64,000 nt of DNA from an uncultured Candidatus Saccharibacteria bacterium (GCA_937990725.1 CALKQS010000014.1:62001-126000), one strand, 5' to 3'; positions 1-7,682 are shown, counted from the first letter of the stretch. Notes: generated by a model not told the origin, from the sequence alone. Numbers and translations are program-made.

Positions 1-146
1 GAGACGGAGATGCCGCGCTGCTCGAGTTCTTGTGTTTCGAGCCCCGTGTGGCTATCCGAGCCAAGCACACGGTGCCCTGCATCGTGCGCCAACTCAGCCA
101 GTGGCCCCAGGCCCACGCCGCCGATTCCAGAGAAATAGATATTCAT
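1..146 (-). CDS. murC: Mur ligase, MurC-like (N-terminal end only)
   Basis: The 5' end of a minus-strand gene runs off the left edge of the window, so only about 48 residues are visible. They start MNIYFSGIGGVGLGPLAEL and include a GIGGVG nucleotide-fold loop, then HRVLGSDS, as in the N-terminal Rossmann domain of UDP-N-acetylmuramate--L-alanine ligase (MurC). That enzyme adds L-Ala to UDP-MurNAc in the cytoplasm. I chose the ATG at 146 because TACAAT lies 7 bases upstream, the leaderless layout seen across this window. An in-frame ATG at 155 is the alternative. MurC is favoured over other Mur ligases from the GIGGxG loop and GSD motif, but the catalytic domains are outside the window. Confidence 0.8.
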   Translation of the reverse strand, partial: MNIYFSGIGGVGLGPLAELAHDAGHRVLGSDSHTGLETQELEQRGISV

Positions 147-289
147 ACCCTCCATTGTACCGCCTCTGGCACAAAACCACCAGAGGTAGCCAAGGAGTGC
201 GATCGCTCCACCTCGCGCTACTAGGTTCAATATTGAGGTTATGCTATACTAGAGCCAAAGCATAAGTGGGCATACACAGGGTATATAAC

Positions 290-925
290 ATGGCAAACAA
301 ACAGCAAGTCAAGCGCTCGATGAAGCGGCTCCGGCGCATCAAGATGTGGCACTTGGTGCTACTGCTTATGGTGCTGCTCGTGTTGTCTGCCACTTTTTTG
401 CGGCTCAATAATGTGGGGATGACCGAGCGGCGGCGGGCAGTTCTCTCGGCAGATAAGGCGGGCAATATGGAGCAGATCCGCCAGCGCATTGCTGACCTCC
501 AGCAGTATTCCTCTGCCCATATGAATGCCGATACTGGCCCAATCTACCTACAAGAGCAGTACAATCGCGACGCCAAGGCTGCGCTCAACGCCTCGATGAG
601 CACCACCAACCGCGCTGGCCAAACCGCCAATGCCAAGGCCGATGCAGTGTGTAAGCCACGCTTCCATAGCTGGTCGATCGACTACGTACGTTGCGTTTAT
701 GAGGAGCTCGGCAAGCTCAGTAGCACCAATGCTGGCCTCCAGACTGCCAAAATGCCCGATACCAGCCTCTACCACTACAACTTCAGCGCACCACTATGGT
801 CGCCCGACTTCGCCGGCTGGACGATTCTCCTCACTGGCGTGGTTATCTCGGCCATTCTTGGGCGTATCGTGGGGATGATTATCCTGCGTATCATGCTGCG
901 CATTCAGTATCGAGCAGCGAAATAA
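290..925 (+). CDS. hypothetical membrane protein with two TM segments
   Basis: The 211-residue product is not recognised. A very basic N-terminus (about residues 7-18) precedes a hydrophobic segment at about residues 20-37. A hydrophilic middle region follows, with an Ala/Gln-rich probable coiled coil, an aromatic patch with two cysteines (CKPRFHSWSIDYVRC), and a second long hydrophobic segment near the C-terminus that ends in basic residues. This suggests a membrane protein with an external central domain. ATG 290 is preferred over an in-frame GTG at 266 because the polybasic start fits a membrane-insertion signal. A TATACT box at about 245 could serve as -10. Confidence 0.7.
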   Translation: MANKQQVKRSMKRLRRIKMWHLVLLLMVLLVLSATFLRLNNVGMTERRRAVLSADKAGNMEQIRQRIADLQQYSSAHMNADTGPIYLQEQYNRDAKAALNASMSTTNRAGQTANAKADAVCKPRFHSWSIDYVRCVYEELGKLSSTNAGLQTAKMPDTSLYHYNFSAPLWSPDFAGWTILLTGVVISAILGRIVGMIILRIMLRIQYRAAK

Positions 926-1143
926 ATAGCCAAAAAATAAAAAATCACAACATAATTTACAACACGTACAACACACATGATGGCCTTGAGCGAGCGTTCG
1001 CTAGACGCTCCATAAAATTTATGCTTGACCCCTGTTTATCGTACAAAAATCGTACCAACATCTATCATACACAATAACCATAAGCAAAAAACAAAATTGC
1101 TTACCCTTGGCCGTCATCTCTGTAAAAAATCGCTGCCAAAGTG

Positions 1144-1172
1144 TTGACATCCATTTTATGAGCATGTAGGCT
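1144..1172 (+). promoter_or_regulatory. promoter of the small basic-protein gene
   Basis: TTGACA at 1144-1149 is a perfect -35. A 17-base spacer is followed by TAGGCT at 1167-1172, preceded by TG (extended -10). Unlike most leading genes here, this transcript would have a leader of about 25 bases ending in a strong TAGGAGGAG ribosome site. The upstream AT-rich stretch 926-1143 contains a possible hairpin at 988-1010 (GAGCG...CGCTC) and no gene. Confidence 0.6.
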
Positions 1173-1203
1173 AGGTTTTGTAAGATCAAATAGGAGGAGC
1201 ACT

Positions 1204-1452
1204 ATGGCTTACGAATATACTAGTTCGAATGGTACTACATACTACTTGCACACGCAAAAAGATGCAGTATTGCGCGGTGGCGTAAAGCGGACGATTTACT
1301 ACTTTTGCAAATCACCAAACAACGGCAAAGGTGAGCCGTGTGACATGCCTGAGGGCTACTATGTGAAGGAGCACTCGCGCAATAAGTTCCCCTTTGCTGC
1401 CAAGAAAGACGCGGCAAAGCCCACCAAAAAGGCTGCTAAAGCAACCAAATAA
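1204..1452 (+). CDS. small basic protein with Lys/Ala tail
   Basis: The gene encodes 82 residues. The N-terminal half is aromatic-rich (YEYTSSNGTTYYLH) and looks like a short beta fold with an FCKSPN...GEPCDMP cysteine pair. The C-terminal 20 residues are a Lys/Ala/Pro tail (KKDAAKPTKKAAKATK) resembling histone-like DNA- or RNA-binding tails. It is a complete monocistronic unit, with its own -35/-10 pair, a strong AGGAGG ribosome site and an immediate terminator, which suggests high expression. Family and function are unknown. Nucleic-acid binding is only an inference from the charge of the tail. Confidence 0.75.
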   Translation: MAYEYTSSNGTTYYLHTQKDAVLRGGVKRTIYYFCKSPNNGKGEPCDMPEGYYVKEHSRNKFPFAAKKDAAKPTKKAAKATK

Positions 1453-1471
1453 CCCGGACACGTGTATATAG

Positions 1472-1506
1472 AAAAAAGACCTTTCTGTAACAGAAGGGTC
1501 TTTTTT
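1472..1506 (+). terminator. rho-independent terminator
   Basis: The stem pairs AAAAAAGACC-TTCTG with CAGAA-GGGTCTTTTTT around a short loop and ends in a T run, directly downstream of the small basic-protein gene. Confidence 0.85.
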
Positions 1507-1745
1507 GTTGACTTAGTGTAAGAGAGGGCTACAAAGCAAGTGGAGTATGAGATTAAGTAAGCCGCGAGCCTATACCGTATGACGATAACTAAGTTTGTAT
1601 AGAGAAGTACGCTCTCGCACCACTCAGAGCGCTAGAGCGCGATGTTTGGCATGAATTGTGGCTTTTGGCTTTTCTCTCATTTTGTACCTCTCGCAGCGAG
1701 AGGGGCGTAAGAAGAGATGTGAGCGCATAAGCTGCGTATTAGCAA

Positions 1746-2483
1746 TTAGCTATATGACATGTTATGCATTGGTGCAGCGCTCCCCACATGCAGTGCTGGG
1801 CGAACGCGCATTGGTGAGCTACCACGAGTGGCTTTGCCGAGACGTTGGCGCACTTGGCCGTGCAAGACTGTCCCGGAGACAGCGCTGCCATCAATCAATG
1901 CTTCACCGGCAAAGAGTGTGCTCGTCCAGCGCTTGCGTTGTTCGCAGTCTGGTGCTTGGAGATTCTGCAAGACAAGCGCACACCATAGTTGCCGAGTCAT
2001 CAGTTGGCGCGTGTCGGAGTCGTTGACGGTGTATATATTCCTGGGCTGTGTGGTGATATCGTTGTAACTGCCCATTGCTAGGCCAGCATCAGAGATAATG
2101 GTGACAAAGAGTGTCCAAGGAGCTGCAAGGTCAGTATGGTCAGCGCCAAGAGGAAGACGCTCGTCGACGAAGTCTGGCTTGGTTATCTCAGGTTGGCTGC
2201 TGCGGATATGTCTGCTTTGAGATCGGCGCACATCAAATAAACGGGCATTCGGCACTAGGAGCGGGCCATAGATAGCCTCCTCAGCGAAGGGGCAACTCTG
2301 AAAGTATCGTGACAGATCACTGCATAGCGTCGCAACCGTATCCCAGACCGATACGTCAAAGGCGCTCCGTAGATAATCTTCAGTTGGCACAGGAATACCA
2401 GCTTCAGCTAAGGCACGAGCAATTGATGGGCACTGGGTCCAGCCACTGTTGGCGAGTTGAGTGAGCATGACTGAATGAGACAT
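1746..2483 (-). CDS. hypothetical protein
   Basis: The 245-residue product is not recognised. It has no clear signal peptide or membrane segment. The start is well supported by AAGGAGG three bases upstream of ATG 2483. It lies last in a minus-strand set with the VOC protein (24 bases upstream) and a small membrane protein, so the three are probably one operon. The last 25 residues are unusually basic and Met/Pro/His-rich and may reflect an extended reading frame. The 240 bases between its end and the terminator at 1506 hold nothing I can name. Confidence 0.65.
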   Translation of the reverse strand: MSHSVMLTQLANSGWTQCPSIARALAEAGIPVPTEDYLRSAFDVSVWDTVATLCSDLSRYFQSCPFAEEAIYGPLLVPNARLFDVRRSQSRHIRSSQPEITKPDFVDERLPLGADHTDLAAPWTLFVTIISDAGLAMGSYNDITTQPRNIYTVNDSDTRQLMTRQLWCALVLQNLQAPDCEQRKRWTSTLFAGEALIDGSAVSGTVLHGQVRQRLGKATRGSSPMRVRPALHVGSAAPMHNMSYS

Positions 2484-2506
2484 ATTCCTCCTTTGCTGGC
2501 TAAGTA

Positions 2507-2947
2507 TTATAACGACGACATATCCACGACTGCCATACCTGGTACGAGGTTGCGCTTATCTTCAACAATTTCCACCCAGTTGCCGTCTGGGTCTTTGATG
2601 AAGCAGTAGCGAAGACCAGTTCGCCCCATGACGATGTCAGTTGGCTCACTCCAGCTAAGGGCTGCTGCGTGAAACTCATCGAGATTATCAACACTGAGGC
2701 CGATGTGCTTAATGCCGACTGCTTCGAGATCATTGCCAATTGTTGGCTGCGCTTGTGGTTGGTGCGTATTGTGGGTATAGGCAAAGAGCTCGAGGATTAC
2801 ACCACTGGAATTCATCAGCTGATGAATACTCAACGTACCATCTGGTGCATGCCACACAACTGCCTCAGCGAAGCCAAGGCGCTTGTAGAACTGGATGCTT
2901 GCAGTAGCGCTGCGCACTGAGAGCGCGATGTGATGGAGGACGGGCAT
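2507..2947 (-). CDS. VOC / glyoxalase-fold protein
   Basis: This 146-residue protein has the two-module vicinal oxygen chelate fold. Likely metal ligands are His in HHIALSV (about residue 6), Glu in ILELF (about 53), His in KHIGLSV (about 81) and Glu in NWVEIVED (about 128). The motif CFIKDPDGNWVEI is typical of glyoxalase I and related dioxygenases or resistance proteins. The substrate cannot be read from sequence. It sits 5 bases downstream of a small membrane-protein gene and is probably co-transcribed with it. A truncated paralogue lies at 3235-3364 on the same strand. Confidence 0.88.
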   Translation of the reverse strand: MPVLHHIALSVRSATASIQFYKRLGFAEAVVWHAPDGTLSIHQLMNSSGVILELFAYTHNTHQPQAQPTIGNDLEAVGIKHIGLSVDNLDEFHAAALSWSEPTDIVMGRTGLRYCFIKDPDGNWVEIVEDKRNLVPGMAVVDMSSL

Positions 2948-2952
2948 AGTGG

Positions 2953-3138
2953 TTATTTCTGCTGATTCTTTTGATTAAGCTGCATTTGAAGGTCAAACAC
3001 TTGCTTACCAAGCGAGTCGACTGCACTGTGATAGCTGTTTTGCAAGGCTACGGCCCAGCCGATAAGCGACAAGAGGCCGACGGTAAGTACCGCTAGCCAT
3101 ACAATAATGATTTTATCGGATAATTTTTTGCTCTTCAT
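2953..3138 (-). CDS. small single-pass membrane protein
   Basis: This 61-residue protein starts MKSKKLSDK, has one transmembrane helix (about residues 10-32), then a short heptad-like hydrophilic tail rich in Gln, Leu and Lys. The start at 3138 is chosen over 3174 because TATACT lies six bases upstream (leaderless layout). It leads the minus-strand group with the VOC gene and the orphan at 1746. Function is unknown. Confidence 0.7.
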   Translation of the reverse strand: MKSKKLSDKIIIVWLAVLTVGLLSLIGWAVALQNSYHSAVDSLGKQVFDLQMQLNQKNQQK

Positions 3139-3234
3139 AGCCGTAGTATAGCAGAAGGTAACGATTATATGCAACGAAGTTTTACAAGACGCAATAGTAT
3201 GATATCGTTAATATATCATACAAGTTACTGGCGA

Positions 3235-3364
3235 TTATTCCGACCAAGCTGCAAGGGTATTGCCTGCTGGGTCTTGAAGATAAAAGCACTTTTACTGTAG
3301 CCAACTTCGTAGCGTCTTGGGCTGGAAGCTTGATATAGTCTATGCGGTTAGCTACATTACTCAT
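3235..3364 (-). pseudogene. remnant of a second VOC-family gene
   Basis: The first 25 codons read MSNVANRIDYIKLPAQDATK, the usual N-terminal strand and helix of a VOC domain (compare NRIDYIELPAxD). A few bases later, in another frame, comes FYLQDPAGNTLAAWSE and a stop, the usual VOC C-terminal end. About 70-80 residues between them are missing. This fits an internal deletion that joined the two ends out of frame. It lies just upstream of the intact VOC operon, so it may be a decayed paralogue. Confidence 0.7.
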
Positions 3365-3434
3365 AGTCCTATTAATACCGTTTACGCATACTAAAAACAC
3401 GCCACTATGGGCGTGCTATGACTAATCTTTGCAA

Positions 3435-3510
3435 TGGTGGGGGCGGCTGGACTTGAACCAGCGGCCAACAGGTTATGAGCCCGCTGCTCTGACCACTGAG
3501 CTACGCCCCC
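3435..3510 (-). tRNA. tRNA with CAU anticodon, Ile2-like
   Basis: The cloverleaf has a 7-bp acceptor GGGGGCG/CGCCCCC, an anticodon loop CTCATAA and an encoded CCA. The 1-72 pair is G-C, so it is not the initiator. The TTGGCCGCTGGTTCAAGTCC segment and the D-loop resemble E. coli tRNA-Ile2 more than elongator tRNA-Met. With tilS at 7757 and a separate elongator-type tRNA-Met at 5608, I favour tRNA-Ile (lysidine-CAU). Elongator Met is the alternative. Confidence 0.9.
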
Positions 3511-3554
3511 AGATCCACTTGCCACATTATACCGTATTGTTGGTGTATATGCTA

Positions 3555-4169
3555 CTAGTAGTCGAGTTTACTAAGGCTCCGGACGCCTTCGCCGGCAGCA
3601 GCGGAGCGCGAGTCAATCTTTTCCTTTGACTCATTGCGTCGTGGCCTGTTGCTGCGCTGAGCGGTGGTTTGAGAAGGGTAAGTGGCTTTAGTAGCATCAC
3701 GCACTTTTCGGCGGTATGCAACGATTGCATAGAATTGCTCCGTCGCCTCAGTGCGACACTTTTCATATTCTTGTGGTGACATGCCAAAAAGATGGTTGGC
3801 AATGGCGTGATCGAGCTCTCGCCAAGCATTGATAAGTTCGGGGGTAGAATGACGAGTGCGTTTGCGCTCAAGCGCATTAACAGAGCGTTGTCGGGCAAGG
3901 AGATCATCAAATGTAGGCCTCTTTGGCTGTGTTTCAGAGGTAGAGCCGCCTGTGGTATGAGTGTTGGGATATATTGCGGGTATAGGCTCGGTTTGTTCAT
4001 GATCGGCAGAATAAGAAGTATCGCTATCACCAAATAGCTCGCCTTGTATTGCTAATTGGCCTACCCGTACTGTTGCATATGTCACAGCACCAACTACCGT
4101 TTCTGGCGTTACTGGTAACACTGGACTGCTCTCAAGCACAGCCCTATGAGAAGGTTGTATATGTGTCAT
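3555..4169 (-). CDS. hypothetical protein with basic C-terminus
   Basis: The 204-residue product is not recognised. The N-terminal half is Pro/Thr/Ser-rich and probably disordered. A helical block of about 80 residues follows (FDDLLARQRSVNALERKRTR through AIVAYRRKVRDATKA) and then a very basic tail. I use ATG 4169, with TATAAC 9 bases upstream. A longer frame reaching 4433 would run into the divergent ftsB-like gene. Soluble, possibly nucleic-acid binding, but this is only inferred from charge. Confidence 0.6.
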   Translation of the reverse strand: MTHIQPSHRAVLESSPVLPVTPETVVGAVTYATVRVGQLAIQGELFGDSDTSYSADHEQTEPIPAIYPNTHTTGGSTSETQPKRPTFDDLLARQRSVNALERKRTRHSTPELINAWRELDHAIANHLFGMSPQEYEKCRTEATEQFYAIVAYRRKVRDATKATYPSQTTAQRSNRPRRNESKEKIDSRSAAAGEGVRSLSKLDY

Positions 4170-4293
4170 CTTGCATTGGTTATAGCACAGAGGTCGACAC
4201 CTGGCAAGTCTATGAGCGATTTTTGACCAAAATTGTGGTGCGCAGCGTGTTTTTTGCTGGCCGCAGCTTTTGCAGCAACTGCGCGGTCTACGG

Positions 4294-4299
4294 TATAAT
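4294..4299 (+). promoter_or_regulatory. -10 box of a leaderless promoter
   Basis: A consensus TATAAT ends 8 bases before the ATG of the ftsB-like gene, and no Shine-Dalgarno is present. This is a clear example of the leaderless layout. Confidence 0.6.
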
Positions 4300-4307
4300 A
4301 GAAGCCT

Positions 4308-4766
4308 ATGAAGTTTGTGCTCAGCGACACTACCAAGCGCCACATCATCTACAAGATCAAGCATGATTATCTCCAGCTCAACACCATTGTGCTGGCGCTT
4401 GCGCTCGTGATTGCGACGTACCTTGCCTGGCAATCGGTGGCGCGCCTCCAGCAGAACTACACGCAGCAGCGCGAGCTAGAGACGAAACGGCGGCAACTTG
4501 TCCTCACCGAGCTCGAGACGCAAACCTTGCAATACCAAAAGAACTTCCGCGAGAGCGATGAATACAAAGAGCTTGCTGCCCGCGAGAAGCTTGGCTTGGT
4601 GGCACCTGGCGAGAAGGTGATTGTGCTGCCCAAGAACAGCCCCGAGGCGCACGATCCACCAACCGACAAGCCTACCAACCCCGATGCGCAGAGCAGCAAC
4701 CTCGAGCAGTGGGTTACCTTCCTCTTTGGTGGTGCAGCCGAGCAGGCTCAGCAAAAGGATAAATAA
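4308..4766 (+). CDS. ftsB: FtsB/DivIC-like septum formation initiator
   Basis: This 152-residue protein has a short cytoplasmic basic N-terminus, one TM helix (about residues 25-43), a coiled coil (about 44-85), then REKLGLVAPGEKVIVLP, the characteristic FtsB/DivIC end motif. These proteins link early and late divisome components on the outer face of the membrane. The tail after residue 105 is Pro/Asp-rich and longer than in E. coli FtsB, nearer DivIC. FtsB and DivIC cannot be separated from sequence alone. Confidence 0.82.
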   Translation: MKFVLSDTTKRHIIYKIKHDYLQLNTIVLALALVIATYLAWQSVARLQQNYTQQRELETKRRQLVLTELETQTLQYQKNFRESDEYKELAAREKLGLVAPGEKVIVLPKNSPEAHDPPTDKPTNPDAQSSNLEQWVTFLFGGAAEQAQQKDK

Positions 4767-4808
4767 CAAGCGGGGGAGCGGAAATCTTGACATTCAGGTG
4801 GTAAATCC

Positions 4809-4838
4809 TTGACAATTGGCATTCATCACTGGTAGAAT
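4809..4838 (+). promoter_or_regulatory. promoter of initiator tRNA
   Basis: TTGACA at 4809-4814 and TAGAAT at 4833-4838 are separated by 18 bases, and the tRNA begins 12 bases further on. A second TTGACA at 4787-4792 has no good partner. Confidence 0.75.
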
Positions 4839-4849
4839 AAGAACCGTAA

Positions 4850-4928
<79 letters not shown>

Positions 4929-4934
4929 GGTAAG

Positions 4935-4959
4935 AACCCTACCACGCGGTAGGGTTTTT
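4935..4959 (+). terminator. terminator after tRNA-fMet
   Basis: AACCCTACC-ACGC-GGTAGGG plus a T5 tail forms a strong intrinsic terminator. Confidence 0.88.
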
Positions 4960-5189
4960 GCTTTGGTGTCTTGGGAGGGTGGAAAGAAGAATAAGTTTGG
5001 CGCTCGTCTCAGCACACTATTTTAGTCTCGCTACCGCTGATGGTTAGCAGTATGCCATGAGTGCTATGCGAGTTGGTGGAGTCTCACCTCAGGCATGAAC
5101 CGGTGAGCGCTGTTCACCTGCCCTAGAATGGTGAGGGATACCGAGATAACAGGGATAAATAAGAAAAACTAAAATAAGAAACAATTTGT
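4960..5189. other. non-coding stretch with small hairpins
   Basis: About 230 bases without a convincing gene. Two or three short hairpins are visible around 5067-5145 (GGTGGAGTCTCACC, and GGTGA...TCACC). They might be part of an unrecognised RNA, but I see no promoter-terminator pair for it. Confidence 0.35.
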
Positions 5190-5218
5190 TTGCATTTTGT
5201 TCGTATATATGCTAGGAT
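5190..5218 (+). promoter_or_regulatory. promoter of a 38-residue ORF
   Basis: TTGCAT at 5190-5195, a 17-base spacer, and TAGGAT at 5213-5218 with an upstream TG (extended -10). Confidence 0.6.
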
Positions 5219-5258
5219 CGAGGTAGGTCGATAATGACAACACAAAAAGAGGGTAGAT

Positions 5259-5375
5259 ATGCGAAAAAAGACGAAAGAAACTATACTTGCCACCTGGAAT
5301 CGGTCGCGTAGTATGGCAGAGCTGCGGGCATTCATTGCCGCGCGCCACAGCAAATTAGCAGAGGTAGAGCTCTAA
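5259..5375 (+). CDS. 38-residue basic peptide
   Basis: A short frame reads MRKKTKETILATWNRSRSMA and ends KLAEVEL. It is basic and probably forms one amphipathic helix. The case for a real gene is its setting: a 17-spaced promoter upstream, a purine-rich GAGGG near the start, and a strong terminator 9 bases after the stop. No family is recognised. It could be a small regulatory or nucleic-acid-binding protein, or the transcript could act as RNA. Confidence 0.5.
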   Translation: MRKKTKETILATWNRSRSMAELRAFIAARHSKLAEVEL

Positions 5376-5383
5376 AAAGACCA

Positions 5384-5418
5384 AAAAGCACCTTGGGCGA
5401 TGTACCTGAGGTGCTTTT
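5384..5418 (+). terminator. terminator after the 38-residue ORF
   Basis: AAAAGCACCT pairs with AGGTGCTTTT around a 15-base loop. Confidence 0.85.
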
Positions 5419-5607
5419 GATTATAGAGGATGATGCACGTGATGAGTGATTGAGTACTCCGCACTCCATTGCACTCTATCCTCGTTATGTCTTTTTTGTC
5501 TCGACCCCAAGATTGAATATTTCTTTATGGTATTCACTTATACACTGGATCTAGGTAGTGATCATAAGCAAAAAACGGCGCACTTATCGCACGCCGCCTA
5601 TCATATC

Positions 5608-5684
5608 TGGTAGCACCGACTGGGATCGAACCAGTGACCTCAGGCTTATGAGTCCTGCGCTCTAACCGGCTGAGCTACGGTGCC
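5608..5684 (-). tRNA. tRNA-Met (CAU), elongator type
   Basis: The anticodon stem-loop is AGGAC... CTCATAA with an encoded CCA. The acceptor GGCACCG/CGGTGCT has a G1-U72 wobble. It lacks the C1 x A72 mismatch, so it is not the initiator. The arms resemble elongator tRNA-Met. Confidence 0.92.
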
Positions 5685-5815
5685 AAACATGACGCATTAT
5701 AGCAGAGAATTGGCAAGAAGGCTAGGGCTCAGGCGAGTGTTTTGGCGTTCTTTTTTGCCCAGGCCAGTGGTATAATAGAGAAAACGCCCAATCAGGAGTT
5801 AAGGAGAATCACCAC

Positions 5816-7204
5816 ATGATACGACGACCACGCTACGATTATGATTTGTTGGTGCTGGGTAGTGGTGCAGCTGGCAGTACTGCGGCGTTGGTGGCAGCCC
5901 GGGCAGATAAGAAGGTGGGGCTGATTGAGGCAGACACCTTTGGTGGTGAAACGCCCAATTGGGGAGATATCCCCGTTAAGACATTGCTGGGTGTGGCACA
6001 GCTCTACAATCGCATCCAACGCGGTCACCAGTTTGGGCTCGATACATCACGAGTGGATTTTGACTACCCAGCCATCCAGCATTGGAAAAATACAGTGGTA
6101 GAGCGGACTGGTGCGGGTGATAATGAGCACTATTATAACCAACAAGGGATTGACACATTCTACGGCAAAGGTGTCTTACGTGACCAGCACACCGTGACGA
6201 TTGGCGACCATGAAGTGACGGCAGGGCATATTTTGATCGCGACAGGGGCACACATGACCCAGCCAGCGATTGCGGGTATCGAGACGATTGACTGGCTGAC
6301 GCCACGCACCGCCCTCAAGCTGAGCCGCCCGCCTCGCAGCCTGTTGATCATTGGTGCGACGACGGTGGCGATTGAGCTAGCGCATTTCTTTGCGACCTTT
6401 GGTAGCACGGTGTCGGTGGCAGAGCAGTCATCACGTATTTTGCCGACCGAGGATGAAGAGGTAAGTGAGGCAGTAAGCAGCCTCCTACAGCGCGACCAAC
6501 CACTATCGGTCTTGACGCAAACGACGATTCGCTCTCTCATGCGTGGCCCAAGTGGTAACGTAATCGTCCAATACATTCGTGGTGGTATTGAGCGGACGAT
6601 GGAAGTAGAGCGTGTCTTGGTGGCGACCAAGCCAGAGCCGACCATTGATATCGGGCTTGATAATGCTGAGGTGGCGTATTCGCCCGATGGTGGCATTGAA
6701 GTGAACCAATTCTTCCAGACCAACGTGCGGCATATCTATGCGGCGGGCCATGTGCTGGGCAATGATGTGCCAACCCACACCGTCTTGAGCGAGGGCCGGC
6801 TAACAGCGCACAACATCCTTCACCCTAAATCGCAAATGACGCTCGACTACGAGCTAGTACCGCGCGCCACCTTTATCTATCCAGAGGTAGCTAGTGTAGG
6901 CTTTAATGAAGATGACTGTATTAAGCGCGATCTCAAGATCAATAAGGTGTTGGTGCCGCTGGGGATGATTGCTCGCAGCAATACGAGCGACTTCCGCGAG
7001 GGGTTCGTCAAGCTGATTAGCGACAAACAAGGGGTATTGCTCGGCGGGACGATCGTCGCGCCGCGTGCTAGTGAGCTCATCCAAGAGGTCACGCTCGCCA
7101 TCAAGCACGACCTCACTGCTGAGCAGTTAGCAGAGCTCCCGCACGTTTTCTTAACGTGGAGCGAAGCAGTGCGAACGGCGGCAAGTAAGCTGTCGCGTAA
7201 GTAG
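5816..7204 (+). CDS. disulfide-oxidoreductase family flavoprotein lacking catalytic motifs
   Basis: This 462-residue protein aligns along its length with class I pyridine nucleotide-disulfide oxidoreductases (dihydrolipoamide dehydrogenase, mercuric reductase, soluble transhydrogenase). The N-terminal FAD motif VLGSGAAGSTAAL is intact (about residues 13-25). The redox centre, normally GGTCxNxGCIPxK, reads GGETPNWGDIPVK, so both cysteines are gone. The central NAD(P) motif GxGxxG reads GATTVA. The C-terminal HxHPTxSE reads HVFLTWSE, so the catalytic His is Phe. Dimerisation-domain features remain. It likely binds FAD but cannot run the normal disulfide cycle. The start has AAGGAG upstream and a TATAAT at about 5771. 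Confidence 0.85.
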   Translation: MIRRPRYDYDLLVLGSGAAGSTAALVAARADKKVGLIEADTFGGETPNWGDIPVKTLLGVAQLYNRIQRGHQFGLDTSRVDFDYPAIQHWKNTVVERTGAGDNEHYYNQQGIDTFYGKGVLRDQHTVTIGDHEVTAGHILIATGAHMTQPAIAGIETIDWLTPRTALKLSRPPRSLLIIGATTVAIELAHFFATFGSTVSVAEQSSRILPTEDEEVSEAVSSLLQRDQPLSVLTQTTIRSLMRGPSGNVIVQYIRGGIERTMEVERVLVATKPEPTIDIGLDNAEVAYSPDGGIEVNQFFQTNVRHIYAAGHVLGNDVPTHTVLSEGRLTAHNILHPKSQMTLDYELVPRATFIYPEVASVGFNEDDCIKRDLKINKVLVPLGMIARSNTSDFREGFVKLISDKQGVLLGGTIVAPRASELIQEVTLAIKHDLTAEQLAELPHVFLTWSEAVRTAASKLSRK

Positions 7205-7600
7205 AGAGATCTGTTTTTGTAGCTGAGGTATTTTCGCTTTCTTAGTTTTGACTGCTTAATAGTCTAGGATTGTGAGCTTTTTAGCTCGACACCATCGCAT
7301 TAGTCTTGCTACTTTTGAGAGTAGAACGGTGTAGAATAAAAGAGTGGAAATTGCTAAATCCTGAGCAATGAGGCAAAAAAGAAAAAATTGAATATACTAC
7401 TGTATTTTTCATAAAAACAGAGAATATTGTGATGCAAATTGCATAGGATATTGCCTATTGCCTTGCAGTATATTACGAAGAAGTTTGCGAGACTCTAGAG
7501 CTTACAAGAAGCTCACTGGTGAAGACTCTGCCATGCTGGCTTGCATCAGCGTATTTAAAATAGCAAAAGTATCCACCTTCAGCTCCATTTAAGTAAGACG
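7205..7600. other. AT-rich non-coding stretch
   Basis: About 400 bases without a supportable gene in either direction. Local AT-rich blocks and several possible -10 boxes are present. It could hold the 5' part of the RNA whose 3' end is at about 7682. Confidence 0.4.
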
Positions 7601-7682
7601 GGGCATACTACCTGTAGTAGCACATGCTACCTCCTCCTCTATCATGCAAGCCGCCGTTCCTCCTCCCGGGCGGCTTGTTTTG
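7601..7682 (+). ncRNA. candidate small RNA with repeated CCUCC motifs
   Basis: A perfect hairpin (GTAGCA-CA-TGCTAC, 7617-7630) is followed by single-stranded CCTCCTCCTCT (7630-7640). Next comes a strong terminator hairpin, stem CAAGCCGCC/GGCGGCTTG (7647-7677), whose 13-base loop also contains CCTCCTCC. Both exposed pyrimidine runs are complementary to the AGGAGG ribosome sites used by operon-internal genes here. The 5' end and promoter are not determined. The terminator part is solid and the sRNA reading is inference. Confidence 0.45.
7646..7682 (+). terminator. intrinsic terminator with C-rich loop
   Basis: Nine-base GC-rich stem, 13-base loop GTTCCTCCTCCCG, followed by TTTTG. No protein gene ends just upstream, so it probably ends a non-coding transcript. 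Confidence 0.8.

Noticed and set aside
30..265. Two plus-strand ORFs at the left edge
   Set aside because: They are antisense to the clear MurC-like coding sequence and have unlikely composition.
1658..2067. Plus-strand ORFs of 122 and 102 residues
   Set aside because: Antisense to the minus-strand gene with a strong AAGGAGG start; composition rich in Cys/Ser/Arg as in shadow frames.
5130..5160. GAGATAACAGGGATAA resembling a homing-endonuclease (I-SceI-like) site
   Set aside because: Only partial similarity and no homing endonuclease or intron nearby.
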